Part shown: positions 33,002 through 42,900 of the stretch, piece by piece | Numbering within the stretch: the stretch's first letter is position 1 | Layout: the number at the start of each line of letters is the position of its first letter | Origin: Symsagittifera roscoffensis | Lineage: Eukaryota; Xenacoelomorpha; Acoela; Convolutidae | Assembly: GCF_963678635.1 (NCBI RefSeq) | Contig: NC_087062.1 | Coordinates: 78,867,200 to 78,927,199, forward strand | Length of the DNA: 60,000 nucleotides | Direction: 5' to 3' | Translations under genes and position numbers: made by a program | Notes under the pieces: generated by a model | The model's database searches: none | The model's input: only the letters and a program-made list of their open reading frames with translations | What the model was told of the DNA's origin: nothing

Positions 33002-33830
33002 AGTCTTGGGACAGTACCGAAGAAGTCTTGGGACAGAGCAGTCTTGGGACAGTGGTCTTGGGACAGGGTCTTGGGACAGTGGTCTTGGGACAGGGTCTTG
33101 GGACAGTGGTCTTGGGACAGGGTCTTGGGACAGTGGTCTTGGGACAGGGTCTTGGGACAGTGGTCTTGGGACAAGGGTCTTGGGACAGGGTCTTGGGACA
33201 GGGTCTTGGGACAGTGGTCTTGGGACAGGGTCTTGGGACAGGGTCTTGGGACAGTGGTCTTGGGACAGGGTCTTGGGACAGGGGTCTTGGGACAGTGGTC
33301 TTGGGACAGGGTCTTGGGACAGTGGTCTTGGGACAGGGTCTTGGGACAGTGGTCTTGGGACACTGGTCTTGGGACAGTAGTCTTGGGACACTAGTCTTGG
33401 GACACTAGCCTTGGGACACTGGTCTTGGGACACTGGTCTTGGGACAGTAGTCTTGGGACACTAGCCTTGGGACAGTAGTCTTGGGACACCAGCCTTGGGA
33501 CACTGGTCTTGGGACACTACCCTTGGGACACTAGTCTTGGGACAGTAGTCTTGGGACACTAGCCTTGGGACACTAGTCTTGGGACAGTAGTCTTGGGACA
33601 CTAGCCTTGGGACACTGGTCTTGGGACACTACCCTTGGGACACTAGTCTTGGGACAGTAGTCTTGGGACAGTAGTCTTGGGACACTAGCCTTGGGACACT
33701 AGTCTTGGGACAGTAGTCTTGGGACACTAGTCTTGGGACAGTAGTCTTGGAACAGTGGCCTTGGTACAAGGGTCTTAGGACACTAGCGGAGAGTACTGTG
33801 ATAGTGACGAATAGTCTTGGGACGGTATAA
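33002..33830 (+). repeat. CTTGGGACA minisatellite in B's leader
   Basis: More than 50 units of 13-15 bp built on GTCTTGGGACA with variable ends (GTG, GG, CTA, CTG). The first third is a higher-order alternation of GGGACAGTG and GGGACAGG units; the rest alternates ACAGTA, ACACTA and ACACTG units. Confidence 0.95.
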
Positions 33831-33982
33831 AAATTGAAGTAAAATTACAACAAGTGTGTCTTAAGACAAGATAAGACAAATCGAAATAGGTACGGTTGAG
33901 ACCACATTAAGGGAAATTTTTCAAAGGTTTTAGAAAGAGAGCTACAACAAGGTTTTTAACACGTTGTACAAAATTTGTTACC

Positions 33983-34012
33983 AAAAAAAAAAAAAAAAAA
34001 AATTTTTTTTTG
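33983..34012 (+). repeat. A-tract/T-tract
   Basis: About 21 A residues are followed directly by nine T residues, about 80 nt upstream of B's first start codon. This is a self-complementary homopolymer pair. Confidence 0.9.
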
Positions 34013-34092
34013 TTTTATTATTTTTTTTTATTCTTAGAATAGAATCGTGTATATAATAAAATTGTAAATAAAAGCAGTTGTAAATAGAAATA

Positions 34093-35346
34093 ATGAGGCG
34101 GAGTAGGGTACCGGTGCTCGAAAAAAGGTCAAGTGGATCAAACACGAAATATAATTCATCGCTGCGCGGAACGACATCAACGGGCCCAAAGATAACGAAG
34201 AAGAACTTTTCAGTTAACATGGTCAGCACAAGGAGTACAGCGGAGAACAGGGCGAAAGAGGGCACGGAAGGGGAGCGAGTAGAACCCACCATCGAGATTG
34301 ATCTAGAGACACCCGATCAAAGTGTGGATGAAACAAGGAAGATGGCGACAGAGTCAACTCCAATGCCCAATGCAGAGGAACCGAACCAGAAACCCATAGA
34401 GTTCTCACCGATAGATGACGCGGAAGATGCAATAGGCAACACCGAAGAAACGGTGAAAGAAGACTCTCAAGTAAAGAGGACATCTTTTACGGAAAAATTG
34501 GGAATAATGTTCGGAATAAAAACGAAAGAAAACGAGACTGAAGAACCAAAAGCAGAAAGAGCACGAACATTTGGGACAGTGAGCACGAAGACCTCAGAAG
34601 CCAATCCAAGAGAGGAACAAGCTAAAGCAGAGGCTACGGCCGAAGAGAGACCGACGGCTGACCATGAAGAGACTACCATTGAGCTGGGTGACTTGTTGGC
34701 GAAATTAAATCAGATTGACAAAAGACTTAAGCACAGTGAAGAAGACAGAGAGGTGATAAAAAAGGAGATAAGATACAACAAGCACGAGTATCTAGACAGT
34801 TATTTTAACCTAGCTAAGGCAACAGATGAGAGACTCAAGGAAATGTCAGATAAGGTAGAAGCCACCAATGAAGAACGAGAAAAGAACATCAAAACAGACA
34901 TGCAACAGTTGAAGAACCAATATGATGATGTCAACAGCCAATTAGGAAGCCTGGAAAGGAGAATGGACACAATGAGCAAGAGTCAGGCCGAGAGTTCGTG
35001 TGCAATACAGGCGAAGTTGGATGCAATCTTGAGAGGTTCTACTCCACAAGAAAGACCGGCAGCGGATCGTACGCAAGGCACCAGAGTTGACTTTGCAGAA
35101 CCACAAAGGAACAAACGACAATCGACACCGTTGCCCATAACCAGGGATGCGATAAGCAGAGCACCAACAGCTGCGAAAACAATAATGAAGAATGGAACGT
35201 CGAATACAACGACTGGTCCGGGAGATTCAACAGCTAACAGCAACACAGGACCGGATGCTATGACATGGGCCAGCACTTGGGAGATGATGAACAGGACTCT
35301 AGAGGCCTTCGCCACGAGGAACACTGACTCGAGCGACAGGAGATAG
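34093..35346 (+). CDS. Element B Gag N-terminal part (417 aa), ends at UAG
   Basis: ATG is at 34093. The protein is hydrophilic and rich in E, K and T. Landmarks shared with A's ORF at 17420 are MVSTRS, ESTP and SFTEKL. Residues ~205-310 are predicted coiled coil. There is no zinc knuckle. The ORF stops at TAG (35344-35346), followed by GGA, and the same frame then continues without interruption into the capsid/pol ORF. The UAG-GGA context is the one used for Gag-Pol read-through in murine leukaemia virus, although here the stop lies inside Gag rather than at its end. Role inferred: structural N-domain of Gag. Confidence 0.75.
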   Translation: MRRSRVPVLEKRSSGSNTKYNSSLRGTTSTGPKITKKNFSVNMVSTRSTAENRAKEGTEGERVEPTIEIDLETPDQSVDETRKMATESTPMPNAEEPNQKPIEFSPIDDAEDAIGNTEETVKEDSQVKRTSFTEKLGIMFGIKTKENETEEPKAERARTFGTVSTKTSEANPREEQAKAEATAEERPTADHEETTIELGDLLAKLNQIDKRLKHSEEDREVIKKEIRYNKHEYLDSYFNLAKATDERLKEMSDKVEATNEEREKNIKTDMQQLKNQYDDVNSQLGSLERRMDTMSKSQAESSCAIQAKLDAILRGSTPQERPAADRTQGTRVDFAEPQRNKRQSTPLPITRDAISRAPTAAKTIMKNGTSNTTTGPGDSTANSNTGPDAMTWASTWEMMNRTLEAFATRNTDSSDRR

Positions 35347-38300
35347 GGAAAATCAAGAAAGACATTCAAGAAGCCAAAAGAATTCAAGGACGACTCCGAT
35401 GGATGCATTGACACTTGGGTGGAAGTAATGAGATTACATCTAGAACAAGATAACTTGAGTGACGAAAGACAAGCATGTACAGCCATACTGAGCAACTTGG
35501 AAGGAACGGCATTAAAATGCGTGGTCGCAAAGAAGGAGGAAGAACGCGACACCGCGGACAAGATCTTCGAGATATTGCTGAATCGATTCGGGTCAGGAAT
35601 GAAGGGTCACCAAGCGATGATGCGATTTGAAAAGAGAAGGCAGAGGGACGACGAGTCAATAGATCGGTTCCTAGATGACCTCGAGAGCTTGAGAAGGAGG
35701 AGTGACCCAGAGGAGTCGACAAACAGACGGAACTTTAGCATTGCCTCGAAGTTTATTGATGGGGTGAAAAGTGATGACTTAAGGACAATGTTAGCAACAT
35801 ACTACACATTGTCGAAGGACAGCGCACCCACCCCAGAAGAAATGAGACAGAAATCAAGAGAATACATGCTGATGAAACCTAAGAAGTACTCATATTCTGA
35901 AAACAGGAACACGCAAGGGGGAAGCCAACCCCAGAGGTCATCATGGTACAAACCTAGAGATGATATGGACAAGCGCAGATCATGCGCGAACTGCGGGTCA
36001 GCGGATCATCATGTGGCTGACTGCACAACGTACAAACAAGGCATGAAGAGCCTAGGTTATGCACCGGATGAGGAGGATATGAGTCAGATGGAGGAAAACG
36101 AGTACTATAATGGCTTAATCATCAAGATAGGCGCCAGATGCTTCTTCTGTAACCAGGAGGGGCACTTCAGAATGGATTGTCCCTTGTTCTGGGAAGCGGT
36201 CCAGGACCAGAATCACCCCAAACATAAGTTGGCATTAGCGGCGGTGCAGAATCAGCGGAACAGGCAAAACGAGTTTGAATCTAGGAACTTGGGGGCACCG
36301 AACACCGAATTGCCGACGAAGACAGTGAAAGCTGTAACACATGTTAGCGGTGCGTTAGAGTCCGCGGCCGGGAGCTCTCTAGAGATAAATTATGAGAAAG
36401 CGGCGACGGAAGCAATTGCCAAAGTGAAACAAGATCTGGCTGCGAAAGAAATAGAGCAACGACTAAAGTTGGAGATCGAAAGACAGAATTTTAACGAAGC
36501 ATTAACCGGATCGAACTCAGTACCAGAGGCTAGAACGGGCTCAATGAAGACCGGGAATTGTAACACCGTGAAAATGGTGACAGGTAAACCTTTTGGAATA
36601 TCGAAAATCGGAGCAAGAATAATGTCGATAATCACAGTGGGCGGACACGAGGTAACCAGAAACTTGAGCGAGCCGAGCGACCAGACGATAATGCACATTG
36701 ACGTGTATGCAGACTACTTGAGTGGAATAAGTCCACAAACGACTTCTAGAGCGCTCAGGGCACTACTCACGAGAGGGGGCAGCAAGTCGGTACGTGTTGA
36801 TAATAGGTACACTGAAGCTTATGGTCCACACGAGGTCATGCTAAATATAGATGGAATCAACATCTATACCAAGACGATGATAACATGCGACGAAGACCTA
36901 ATTGGACAAATCTATGTAGGGAAAGAAGATTTGAAAGTAAGATCGATTGGACACTGTGCTATGCTTGAAGAAGATGCAATGCACATCGGGACGGAAGTAG
37001 ACGTGACAGGGCACGTGCTAGACATAAATGGCAAAAAGACTCAGTTACGTGGATTACTTGACACGGGAGCAGTCTTGAGCGTCATACCAATCGAAACATG
37101 GGAAAAGATGGGCTTTGACAAAGGTGACTTGATAGACTCGAGAATACGGCTGTCAGCTGCAAACAAAGGGGCCCTTCGGGTGTTGGGCAGGACGCCGATA
37201 ATAGCCCTCAATTTGGGGGAACGTAACCTGTGGATGAGCTTCATCGTGGTAGAAAACCTAGATGAATCTGACCAATTCATTTTGGGCAGAGACTTCATCA
37301 GGAATTTCGACGTAACGATTGATCTAAATAATGCAATGTTCAGGATACGGAACCCGGATAGGAGGTACGCAGTCAAACCGGTAAATTTAATAATGGCGAA
37401 TGAAAACAAAGCACCGGTATTCTTGAGTAGGAGAGTGAGGTTAAAAGCTAATGAAGCGGCAATCGTAAGCTTGAGGATGAAAAATTATAATGAACTAAGT
37501 GAAAACAAGCAAGTGTGTATAGTTCCAAATCCCAATAGTCAAAGCGCTGCTGTTTTAGGAAGATCATTTTCGATAACGAAGAGCGGCCTCTGCGTCAGTG
37601 TCTTGTTGAATACCCTTGATATACCGATCACGATACAGAGAGGGAGGAAGCTGGGATATGCTTTACCAGTTAAAACTCGATACGAAACAATTGAAAACTC
37701 AAAACAAAATGAAGTTGTTGATTGTCCTAATCACAGGGACAAAATTTGTATCTTGAGACGATTGCAGAGAATAAAAGATTCTTCAGGTCTTATCAAATCA
37801 CTTAAGTCAGAAACGGACGATGGGCTTTCGAGCTGTTCGAACTTTCCAGAGCGACCCACGCTAGATGAAATGCAAACTGATAAACCGGTTCTGCCGGAGA
37901 TTGAACATTTAAGGGGCAAACTGAAAGATGAACAGCTCGAAGCTATCAAGGACGTACTAGAGCGAAACGAGGAGGTTTTTTCAAGGCATAAGGCGGATAT
38001 CGGGTGTTGTAATTTTGTTGAACATGAAATAGAACTTGAGGAAAACGCGGTGCCACACAGGGAGGGGGCGAGGCGCATGACCCCACACAAATCGGACGCG
38101 TGTAGAAAAGAAATCGAAACGTTACTGGAGTATGACATGATAGAACCATCCAAGTCACCGTGGGCGTGTGGAGTAGTGATGGCCAAAAAGAAAGGCGACC
38201 AGTTAAGGTTTTGTTGTGACTTTCGATACCTGAACTCCGTCACGGTGAAGGATGCCTATCCCATACCTAGAATTGATGAGAGCCTCTCGAAGTTAGGTGA

Positions 38301-41300
38301 TGCGAAATTTTTTACGACTCTTGATTTAGGCTCGGCCTTTTGGCAGGTACCATTAAGGAAGCAAGACAGGGACAAGACAGGGTTCGCCTGCGAGTTGGGT
38401 CTGTTTCAATGGAAACGGATGCCGTTTGGACTCTGCAATGCAACAGCCACGTTTCAGCGGCTGATGGCACACGCGTTGATAGGCGTGACGAAGAAGTACG
38501 GCAACCTGGTAATGTGCTACGTGGACGACGTGGTAATAGCAACGCCAACACTAGAAGACCACATCGAGAGGCTTGACGAGGTGTTCGCGTGCATGAAAAG
38601 ATCGGGGCTGAAGTGTAAACCATCAAAGTGCGAGATACTCAAGGACTCGATTAAATACTTGGGCAGGATGGTAGATAAACACGGTATCAGACCTGACCCA
38701 GACGCCGTGGAAGCAGTCCTAACCTGGAAATCACCGAAGACGGAGCACCAGCTGATGAGCTTCCTGGGTTTCGCCAACTATTATAGAGAATTCATCAAGG
38801 GCTATGCGGACAAGGTATACCCGATGCAACAATTAATGAGACACAAGGGCAAGAAGTTCACGTGGAACAACGCGGCAGAAGAGTCATTCCAGAGAATAAA
38901 GAAAGAGCTGTGTGAGGCACCAGTACTGGGTATGCCGACTGAGAAGGGGATGTACGTGCTAGACACGGATGCGTCAGTAGTCGCTATTTCTGGGATTCTC
39001 CATCAAGAACAAGAATGGAATGGGAAGACAGTCTTGAGACCAATAGCATACGGGAGCAAGGTCCTAAGTGACACAGAAATGAAGTACGGAGCACCGAAAG
39101 CAGAGATGTTCGCGGTGGTCACCTTTGACGAAAAATACAGAGCATACTTAGGCAGTGAGCCCTTCAAGCTGCGAGTCGACAACCGAGCACTAAGCTGGCT
39201 GAAAACGTACTCAATGGACCAGAGCTATATTGGGAGGTGGATAGTTCGCTTGGATGGATACAACATGATAATTGAGCACAGAACACGAGATAAACATCAA
39301 AATGCTGACAGCTTGAGTAAGAAGACGGAGTTCTACGAGAGGCAAGAACAAAGAGAGGCGGACAGACCTGAGATCAAAGACGGCTTCTCCTTTATGGACA
39401 AAGAAACGTACGACAGACTTCCACTCACGATATGGCTGGACAAATCAGGCAAACCGATTGAAGATCATCCCGAATTGCCGAAAGAGCCTCTTGAAAAGAC
39501 CATCTTGAAGAAAAGCAGAGGGATTCCGATAGGAATAATGCTCAAGTCCAAGATCGTGAGGGAAACACTCAAGGCAAAAGGTTATGATCTCATCCAGGTA
39601 GAGGAGGGAACGGTCCGAGTAGATGAAGACTTAATGAGGTTGCTTGAGAAACTATCAGATGACAAGCCCGTGATCCAAGGGAAAGGTCAGGAGGCACCGG
39701 AACTAACCATACTTCGGAGAGAAGAAACAGTGAACAATACTGACGTCTCAAAAGGAAGCATCACTGATAGCAAGGAAGTTGTGCGATCACTAGTTGAAAA
39801 AATCCCCGAAAAAATTCTGGAGCAGACAAAAGTCAGGGAGAAGAAAGTAACATTCAGAGAAGAAGTTGAACACCTGGGACTAGATCAAGAGTCCGGGGAG
39901 TGGTCCAGAATCATGGAAGAAGACGAAACCGGAGAAGGGAAATTGTCCGGGGAGCGTGAAGAATGGGATGAAGACTCGGATGAGAGCAGCGAAGACCAAG
40001 ACAGTCTATACATGATACTGGCGGAAGAGAAGATAAAACAGCACGACAGGGAATTACAGACGGATCCATCTTCAGGGACGTACAATCTGGAATTACAAGA
40101 GGTACGAGGTGGTGAAGAGCTCGAGAAAATAGCAGTTTCAAGAAAACCACTAAGGGAACTATCGTGCAACTCAAACGTCAGAACGAATCTGGTACCAGAA
40201 GACGACATGAAAATCGTGAAAAGGATGATATGTGTGAAACTGAGTGATGACATCCACAACCTTGGTGAGATGAATGGACAGATCATGGCGCTAAAGGAGC
40301 ACGTTAAGGCGAGATACAGGCTGTCTGACCTAATAAGGGCCCAGAAGAATGACAAAATGACAAGTAACCTCTCCAAATGGATCCATTCGGGAGTCAAGGA
40401 GAAGGGGGAACTTGAGGAAGACAGCTACAAGATCTTGAGCCAGTTCTACAAAGAAAAGAGAGACTTACTTTATCACACAGCTGAAGGGGTGGTAGCGTGC
40501 AAGAGAAGAGATGAGGAAAAGATATTACACAAACACAACCTCATCATACTACCACAATTGTACCAAACGGAGGTGCTTTTCAGATCACACGACCAGATGG
40601 GCCACCAGGGGATAGATAAAGTACAACAAAGGATACTTCACAGGTTTGACTGGCCGGGAATGAGAAAAGCTTGCGAGAGATGGGTGAATGCCTGCCTAGC
40701 ATGCCTTCAAGTAAAAGACCCAAGGAAGATGAAGTTTCCCCTCAAGTCTGTCGAGAGTTCGGAATTCAATGAAGTGGTGCAGATAGACCATCAGAAAATC
40801 TGCATGACGGAGTCGGGTTATAACCAAATACTAGTTATAATAGATCACTTCACCAAGTTGGCGGAAGCGGTTCCGTGCCAGACAGCCTCGGCAGAGGAGA
40901 CATGTGATCACCTGATAACGCATTGGATATCGCGGTATGGTTGTCCAATGACTTTCCAGTCGGACAACGGCAAGGCTTTTGTGGGGGACTTGACAAAAGA
41001 ATTGATGAAGAGATCACACATTGCTCAAGCGCACTCGACGACCTATCATCCACAGACCAATGGGTTGGTAGAGAGACAGAACAGGACACTGGTCAACATG
41101 CTCAGGGTGTACTGCTCGAGATACATGACGGACTGGGACAAATACCTGCCACAGGTAGTAGGAGCCTATAATAGTACTCAGCACTCAACGACGGGTATCA
41201 GTCCTTTCATGATGTTGACAGGCAGGGAAAGGGCAATGCCTATAACATTCTTCTACCCGGAGTACGAGGGGAAGAGGACGTCACCTCAAGCATACGTGAA

Positions 41301-41976
41301 GGAAGCGATCAAAAGACAACAAGAGCTAAACGAGCTATGTCGGAGAAACACGGCGCAAGCGCAAATGAGGCAACGCAAGAAATATGACGAAAAGATACTA
41401 AGAGCAAAGCCATACGAAGTGGGCCAATACGTGTGGGTCTTCCAAAATGTCATACCGCCCAAGGGAACAAAGAAACTACTCAAGAAATGGAGAGGACCGT
41501 TCATGATTACGGAAGTACATCAACAAGGACGGTTCTATCGCTTGAGTACAGGGCGAGCAGCACATTACGAAAATCTGAAGCCTCATGTCCCGTCCCCGGA
41601 GGACTGGTGCCTACCAAAAGACATGGAAGGTCTTGAGCACCTGGTGGTGGAACCAGCGTGCGAGGTGAATGAGAAAGGCACTAGAGAGAAAAATGATGGT
41701 AATGAGAACTTGAGTTTGGACGACAACGAAAAGATAGAAGTGGAGTCGGATGCAGGTTCATTTGTAGAAGAAGACTGGAACGACCCAGAGCAAAACGAGG
41801 TACCGAAGTGGATGGAGCCGGATCGACCAACACCACAGGAAACCAGGACTGGCAATCGTAAACGAACAGGTATGAGGTACAATAGGTACGGGGATGACTT
41901 CTTGATCGATAAGATACAGCCAGACAAGTTGGGCGATGAACTACTAAGCGCAGGCGAACTGGAAGCCGAAGAGTAA
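35347..41976 (+). CDS. Element B Gag-Pol: capsid, CCHC knuckles, protease, RT, RNase H, integrase
   Basis: The frame is continuous with the upstream ORF; the first in-frame ATG is at 35428, so translation may depend on read-through. Numbering here is from 35419. Capsid-like helices cover ~1-150 (a Retrotrans_gag-type domain). Two CCHC knuckles are at 189-202 and 241-254. The aspartic protease has DTG at 548-550 and ILGRD at 621-625. In RT the first catalytic Asp is 969 (TTLDL) and YVDD is 1034-1037. RNase H has D1182/D1184 in the LDTDAS motif and NAD near 1297. An acidic linker of ~390 residues follows. Integrase has H1724, H1729, C1759 and C1762, then D1790, D1849 and E1885 (D-D35-E), and a GPF module near KWRGPF. 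No chromodomain or dUTPase is seen. All catalytic residues are present, so the enzyme set looks functional. Confidence 0.92.
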   Translation, partial: GKSRKTFKKPKEFKDDSDGCIDTWVEVMRLHLEQDNLSDERQACTAILSNLEGTALKCVVAKKEEERDTADKIFEILLNRFGSGMKGHQAMMRFEKRRQRDDESIDRFLDDLESLRRRSDPEESTNRRNFSIASKFIDGVKSDDLRTMLATYYTLSKDSAPTPEEMRQKSREYMLMKPKKYSYSENRNTQGGSQPQRSSWYKPRDDMDKRRSCANCGSADHHVADCTTYKQGMKSLGYAPDEEDMSQMEENEYYNGLIIKIGARCFFCNQEGHFRMDCPLFWEAVQDQNHPKHKLALAAVQNQRNRQNEFESRNLGAPNTELPTKTVKAVTHVSGALESAAGSSLEINYEKAATEAIAKVKQDLAAKEIEQRLKLEIERQNFNEALTGSNSVPEARTGSMKTGNCNTVKMVTGKPFGISKIGARIMSIITVGGHEVTRNLSEPSDQTIMHIDVYADYLSGISPQTTSRALRALLTRGGSKSVRVDNRYTEAYGPHEVMLNIDGINIYTKTMITCDEDLIGQIYVGKEDLKVRSIGHCAMLEEDAMHIGTEVDVTGHVLDINGKKTQLRGLLDTGAVLSVIPIETWEKMGFDKGDLIDSRIRLSAANKGALRVLGRTPIIALNLGERNLWMSFIVVENLDESDQFILGRDFIRNFDVTIDLNNAMFRIRNPDRRYAVKPVNLIMANENKAPVFLSRRVRLKANEAAIVSLRMKNYNELSENKQVCIVPNPNSQSAAVLGRSFSITKSGLCVSVLLNTLDIPITIQRGRKLGYALPVKTRYETIENSKQNEVVDCPNHRDKICILRRLQRIKDSSGLIKSLKSETDDGLSSCSNFPERPTLDEMQTDKPVLPEIEHLRGKLKDEQLEAIKDVLERNEEVFSRHKADIGCCNFVEHEIELEENAVPHREGARRMTPHKSDACRKEIETLLEYDMIEPSKSPWACGVVMAKKKGDQLRFCCDFRYLNSVTVKDAYPIPRIDESLSKLGDAKFFTTLDLGSAFWQVPLRKQDRDKTGFACELGLFQWKRMPFGLCNATATFQRLMAHALIGVTKKYGNLVMCYVDDVVIATPTLEDHIERLDEVFACMKRSGLKCKPSKCEILKDSIKYLGRMVDKHGIRPDPDAVEAVLTWKSPKTEHQLMSFLGFANYYREFIKGYADKVYPMQQLMRHKGKKFTWNNAAEESFQRIKKELCEAPVLGMPTEKGMYVLDTDASVVAISGILHQEQEWNGKTVLRPIAYGSKVLSDTEMKYGAPKAEMFAVVTFDEKYRAYLGSEPFKLRVDNRALSWLKTYSMDQSYIGRWIVRLDGYNMIIEHRTRDKHQNADSLSKKTEFYERQEQREADRPEIKDGFSFMDKETYDRLPLTIWLDKSGKPIEDHPELPKEPLEKTILKKSRGIPIGIMLKSKIVRETLKAKGYDLIQVEEGTVRVDEDLMRLLEKLSDDKPVIQGKGQEAPELTILRREETVNNTDVSKGSITDSKEVVRSLVEKIPEKILEQTKVREKKVTFREEVEHLGLDQESGEWSRIMEEDETGEGKLSGEREEWDEDSDESSEDQDSLYMILAEEKIKQHDRELQTDPSSGTYNLELQEVRGGEELEKIAVSRKPLRELSCNSNVRTNLVPEDDMKIVKRMICVKLSDDIHNLGEMNGQIMALKEHVKARYRLSDLIRAQKNDKMTSNLSKWIHSGVKEKGELEEDSYKILSQFYKEKRDLLYHTAEGVVACKRRDEEKILHKHNLIILPQLYQTEVLFRSHDQMGHQGIDKVQQRILHRFDWPGMRKACERWVNACLACLQVKDPRKMKFPLKSVESSEFNEVVQIDHQKICMTESGYNQILVIIDHFTKLAEAVPCQTASAEETCDHLITHWISRYGCPMTFQSDNGKAFVGDLTKELMKRSHIAQAHSTTYHPQTNGLVERQNRTLVNMLRVYCSRYMTDWDKYLPQVVGAYNSTQHSTTGISPFMMLTGRERAMPITFFYPEYEGKRTSPQAYVKEAIKRQQELNELCRRNTAQAQMRQRKKYDEKILRAKPYEVGQYVWVFQNVIPPKGTKKLLKKWRGPFMITEVHQQGRFYRLSTGRAAHYENLKPHVPSPEDWCLPKDMEGLEHLVVEPACEVNEKGTREKNDGNENLSLDDNEKIEVESDAGSFVEEDWNDPEQNEVPKWMEPDRPTPQETRTGNRKRTGMRYNRYGDDFLIDKIQPDKLGDELLSAGELEAEE
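39891..39900 (+). promoter_or_regulatory. Internal polypurine-tract core 1 in B
   Basis: GTCCGGGGAG followed by TGG, inside the RNase H-integrase linker coding. It has the same 10-mer as the 3' polypurine tract. Confidence 0.35.
39945..39954 (+). promoter_or_regulatory. Internal polypurine-tract core 2 in B
   Basis: AATTGTCCGGGGAGCG, 54 nt after the previous copy of the same 10-mer core. Confidence 0.35.
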
Positions 41977-42900
41977 TGGCAGGTCATTGACGATGGTGGA
42001 CATTATCCGCAGGATGATTACTCGACGCCAGAATTGGAGACGGATCTCGAACAGAGTGAAATAGAAAGGAAGGAGAACACGAGCTTGAGGATTCTAGAGT
42101 GGATGCGTGATGTCAAAGACGAGAGCCGCGAAGGACAAAGCATTCAGCAAATCGATGTATCAGCAGCAAAGTACATGAAGACAGAGGACCCTCTTTTCGG
42201 ATGGACAGCAACAGACAGGCCACTGGACATCCCTAAGGACAATTCAGACCCGACTACATCGACGGGGACGTCGATAAATATTTTTGTCCGGGGAGTGGGG
42301 GTAGGACTTACCCACACCGAAAATTTGATGATAAAGAAGCTCAAGGAAGTGAGGGAAACAAGCGGATTGGAACTGGAGGAAGAAGAACCAGTGCCTACCA
42401 TAGGAAGGAATTTCAAAACGAAATTCGAAATACCCAATGAATACTCAGAGAACATCATGATAACGGATAGCGACTTTATCCTGTCAAACAGGACCAGCGC
42501 GATCTGCATCACGGCGGACATGAGTTTCAAATCAAGATTGGAGGCTGACTTCAAAAGAGAGTACCAGAACGTAGAGTTTCTGTTCAGACAGAGGCCAGGA
42601 CTGGGAGGCATGGCAGCGCTTCCACCGTCAGTGGCACAAGTCCCGGGCAAATACCTCTGCTTCCTAGTAACGAGAGTCAACGACAGAAACACAGTTGATC
42701 CCGAACACGTGATATTGGCACTGACAAGACTACGTGACTTCATGATTGAAAGAGGAATAGTGGAGGTCTCGATGCCGGTGTACGACCCAAACAGGGGCAA
42801 ACTGAGCTCGAGGGAATTGTATGCTATCCTACATGTGGTCTTTGCAGAAACAGAGATAATGGTGCATCTTCACAAGAAGTACTACTTGAGCATCGCCTGA
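41977..42900 (+). CDS. Element B macro-domain protein (OARD1/TARG1-like)
   Basis: The same frame continues from pol after a single TAA (41974-41976). The first ~90 residues are acidic linker and contain no early ATG before the domain that clearly acts as a start. Then come IFVRGVGVGLTHTEN and a macro domain of about 150 residues: FEIPNEYSEN, DSDFILSNRTSAICITADMS, DFKREYQNVEF, PGLGGMAALPP, GKYLCFLVTRV, an LRDFMIERG helix, VSMPVYDPNRG and a final strand HKKYYLSIA. The order and length match OARD1-type macro domains, which bind ADP-ribose and deglutamylate. The catalytic loop differs (VYDPNRG). It may counter host ADP-ribosylation, or act as a pol-linked accessory; both are inference. It could be made by read-through or from a spliced RNA. 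Confidence 0.72.
   Translation, partial: WQVIDDGGHYPQDDYSTPELETDLEQSEIERKENTSLRILEWMRDVKDESREGQSIQQIDVSAAKYMKTEDPLFGWTATDRPLDIPKDNSDPTTSTGTSINIFVRGVGVGLTHTENLMIKKLKEVRETSGLELEEEEPVPTIGRNFKTKFEIPNEYSENIMITDSDFILSNRTSAICITADMSFKSRLEADFKREYQNVEFLFRQRPGLGGMAALPPSVAQVPGKYLCFLVTRVNDRNTVDPEHVILALTRLRDFMIERGIVEVSMPVYDPNRGKLSSRELYAILHVVFAETEIMVHLHKKYYLSIA
42286..42295 (+). promoter_or_regulatory. Central polypurine-tract-like site in B
   Basis: TTTTTGTCCGGGGAGTGGGGGTAGG includes the exact 10-mer core of the 3' tract, preceded by a T-run and extended by GTGGGGG. About 25 bases are identical in A (19306-19330). Confidence 0.5.

Larger units (their letters stand above)
31539..34092 (+). other. Element B 5' leader (noncoding, about 2.5 kb)
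   Basis: No protein domain is recognised. It holds a 70-bp tandem repeat (about 32011-32215), a long CTTGGGACA minisatellite (33002-33830) and an A21-T9 tract (33983-34012) shortly before the Gag ATG. Frames through the minisatellite stay open on both strands only because the repeat lacks stops. Confidence 0.75.

Noticed and set aside
32941-33433. Long overlapping frames on both strands through the CTTGGGACA repeats
   Set aside because: They exist only because the repeat unit has no stop codon; the peptides are pure repeats and there is no codon signal.
33002-33830. CRISPR-like array
   Set aside because: Units are contiguous 13-15 bp repeats with no spacers, inside a eukaryotic retrotransposon leader.
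34093-35346. Integrase- or chromodomain-like element in B's first ORF
   Set aside because: Only coiled coil and low-complexity acidic sequence are visible.
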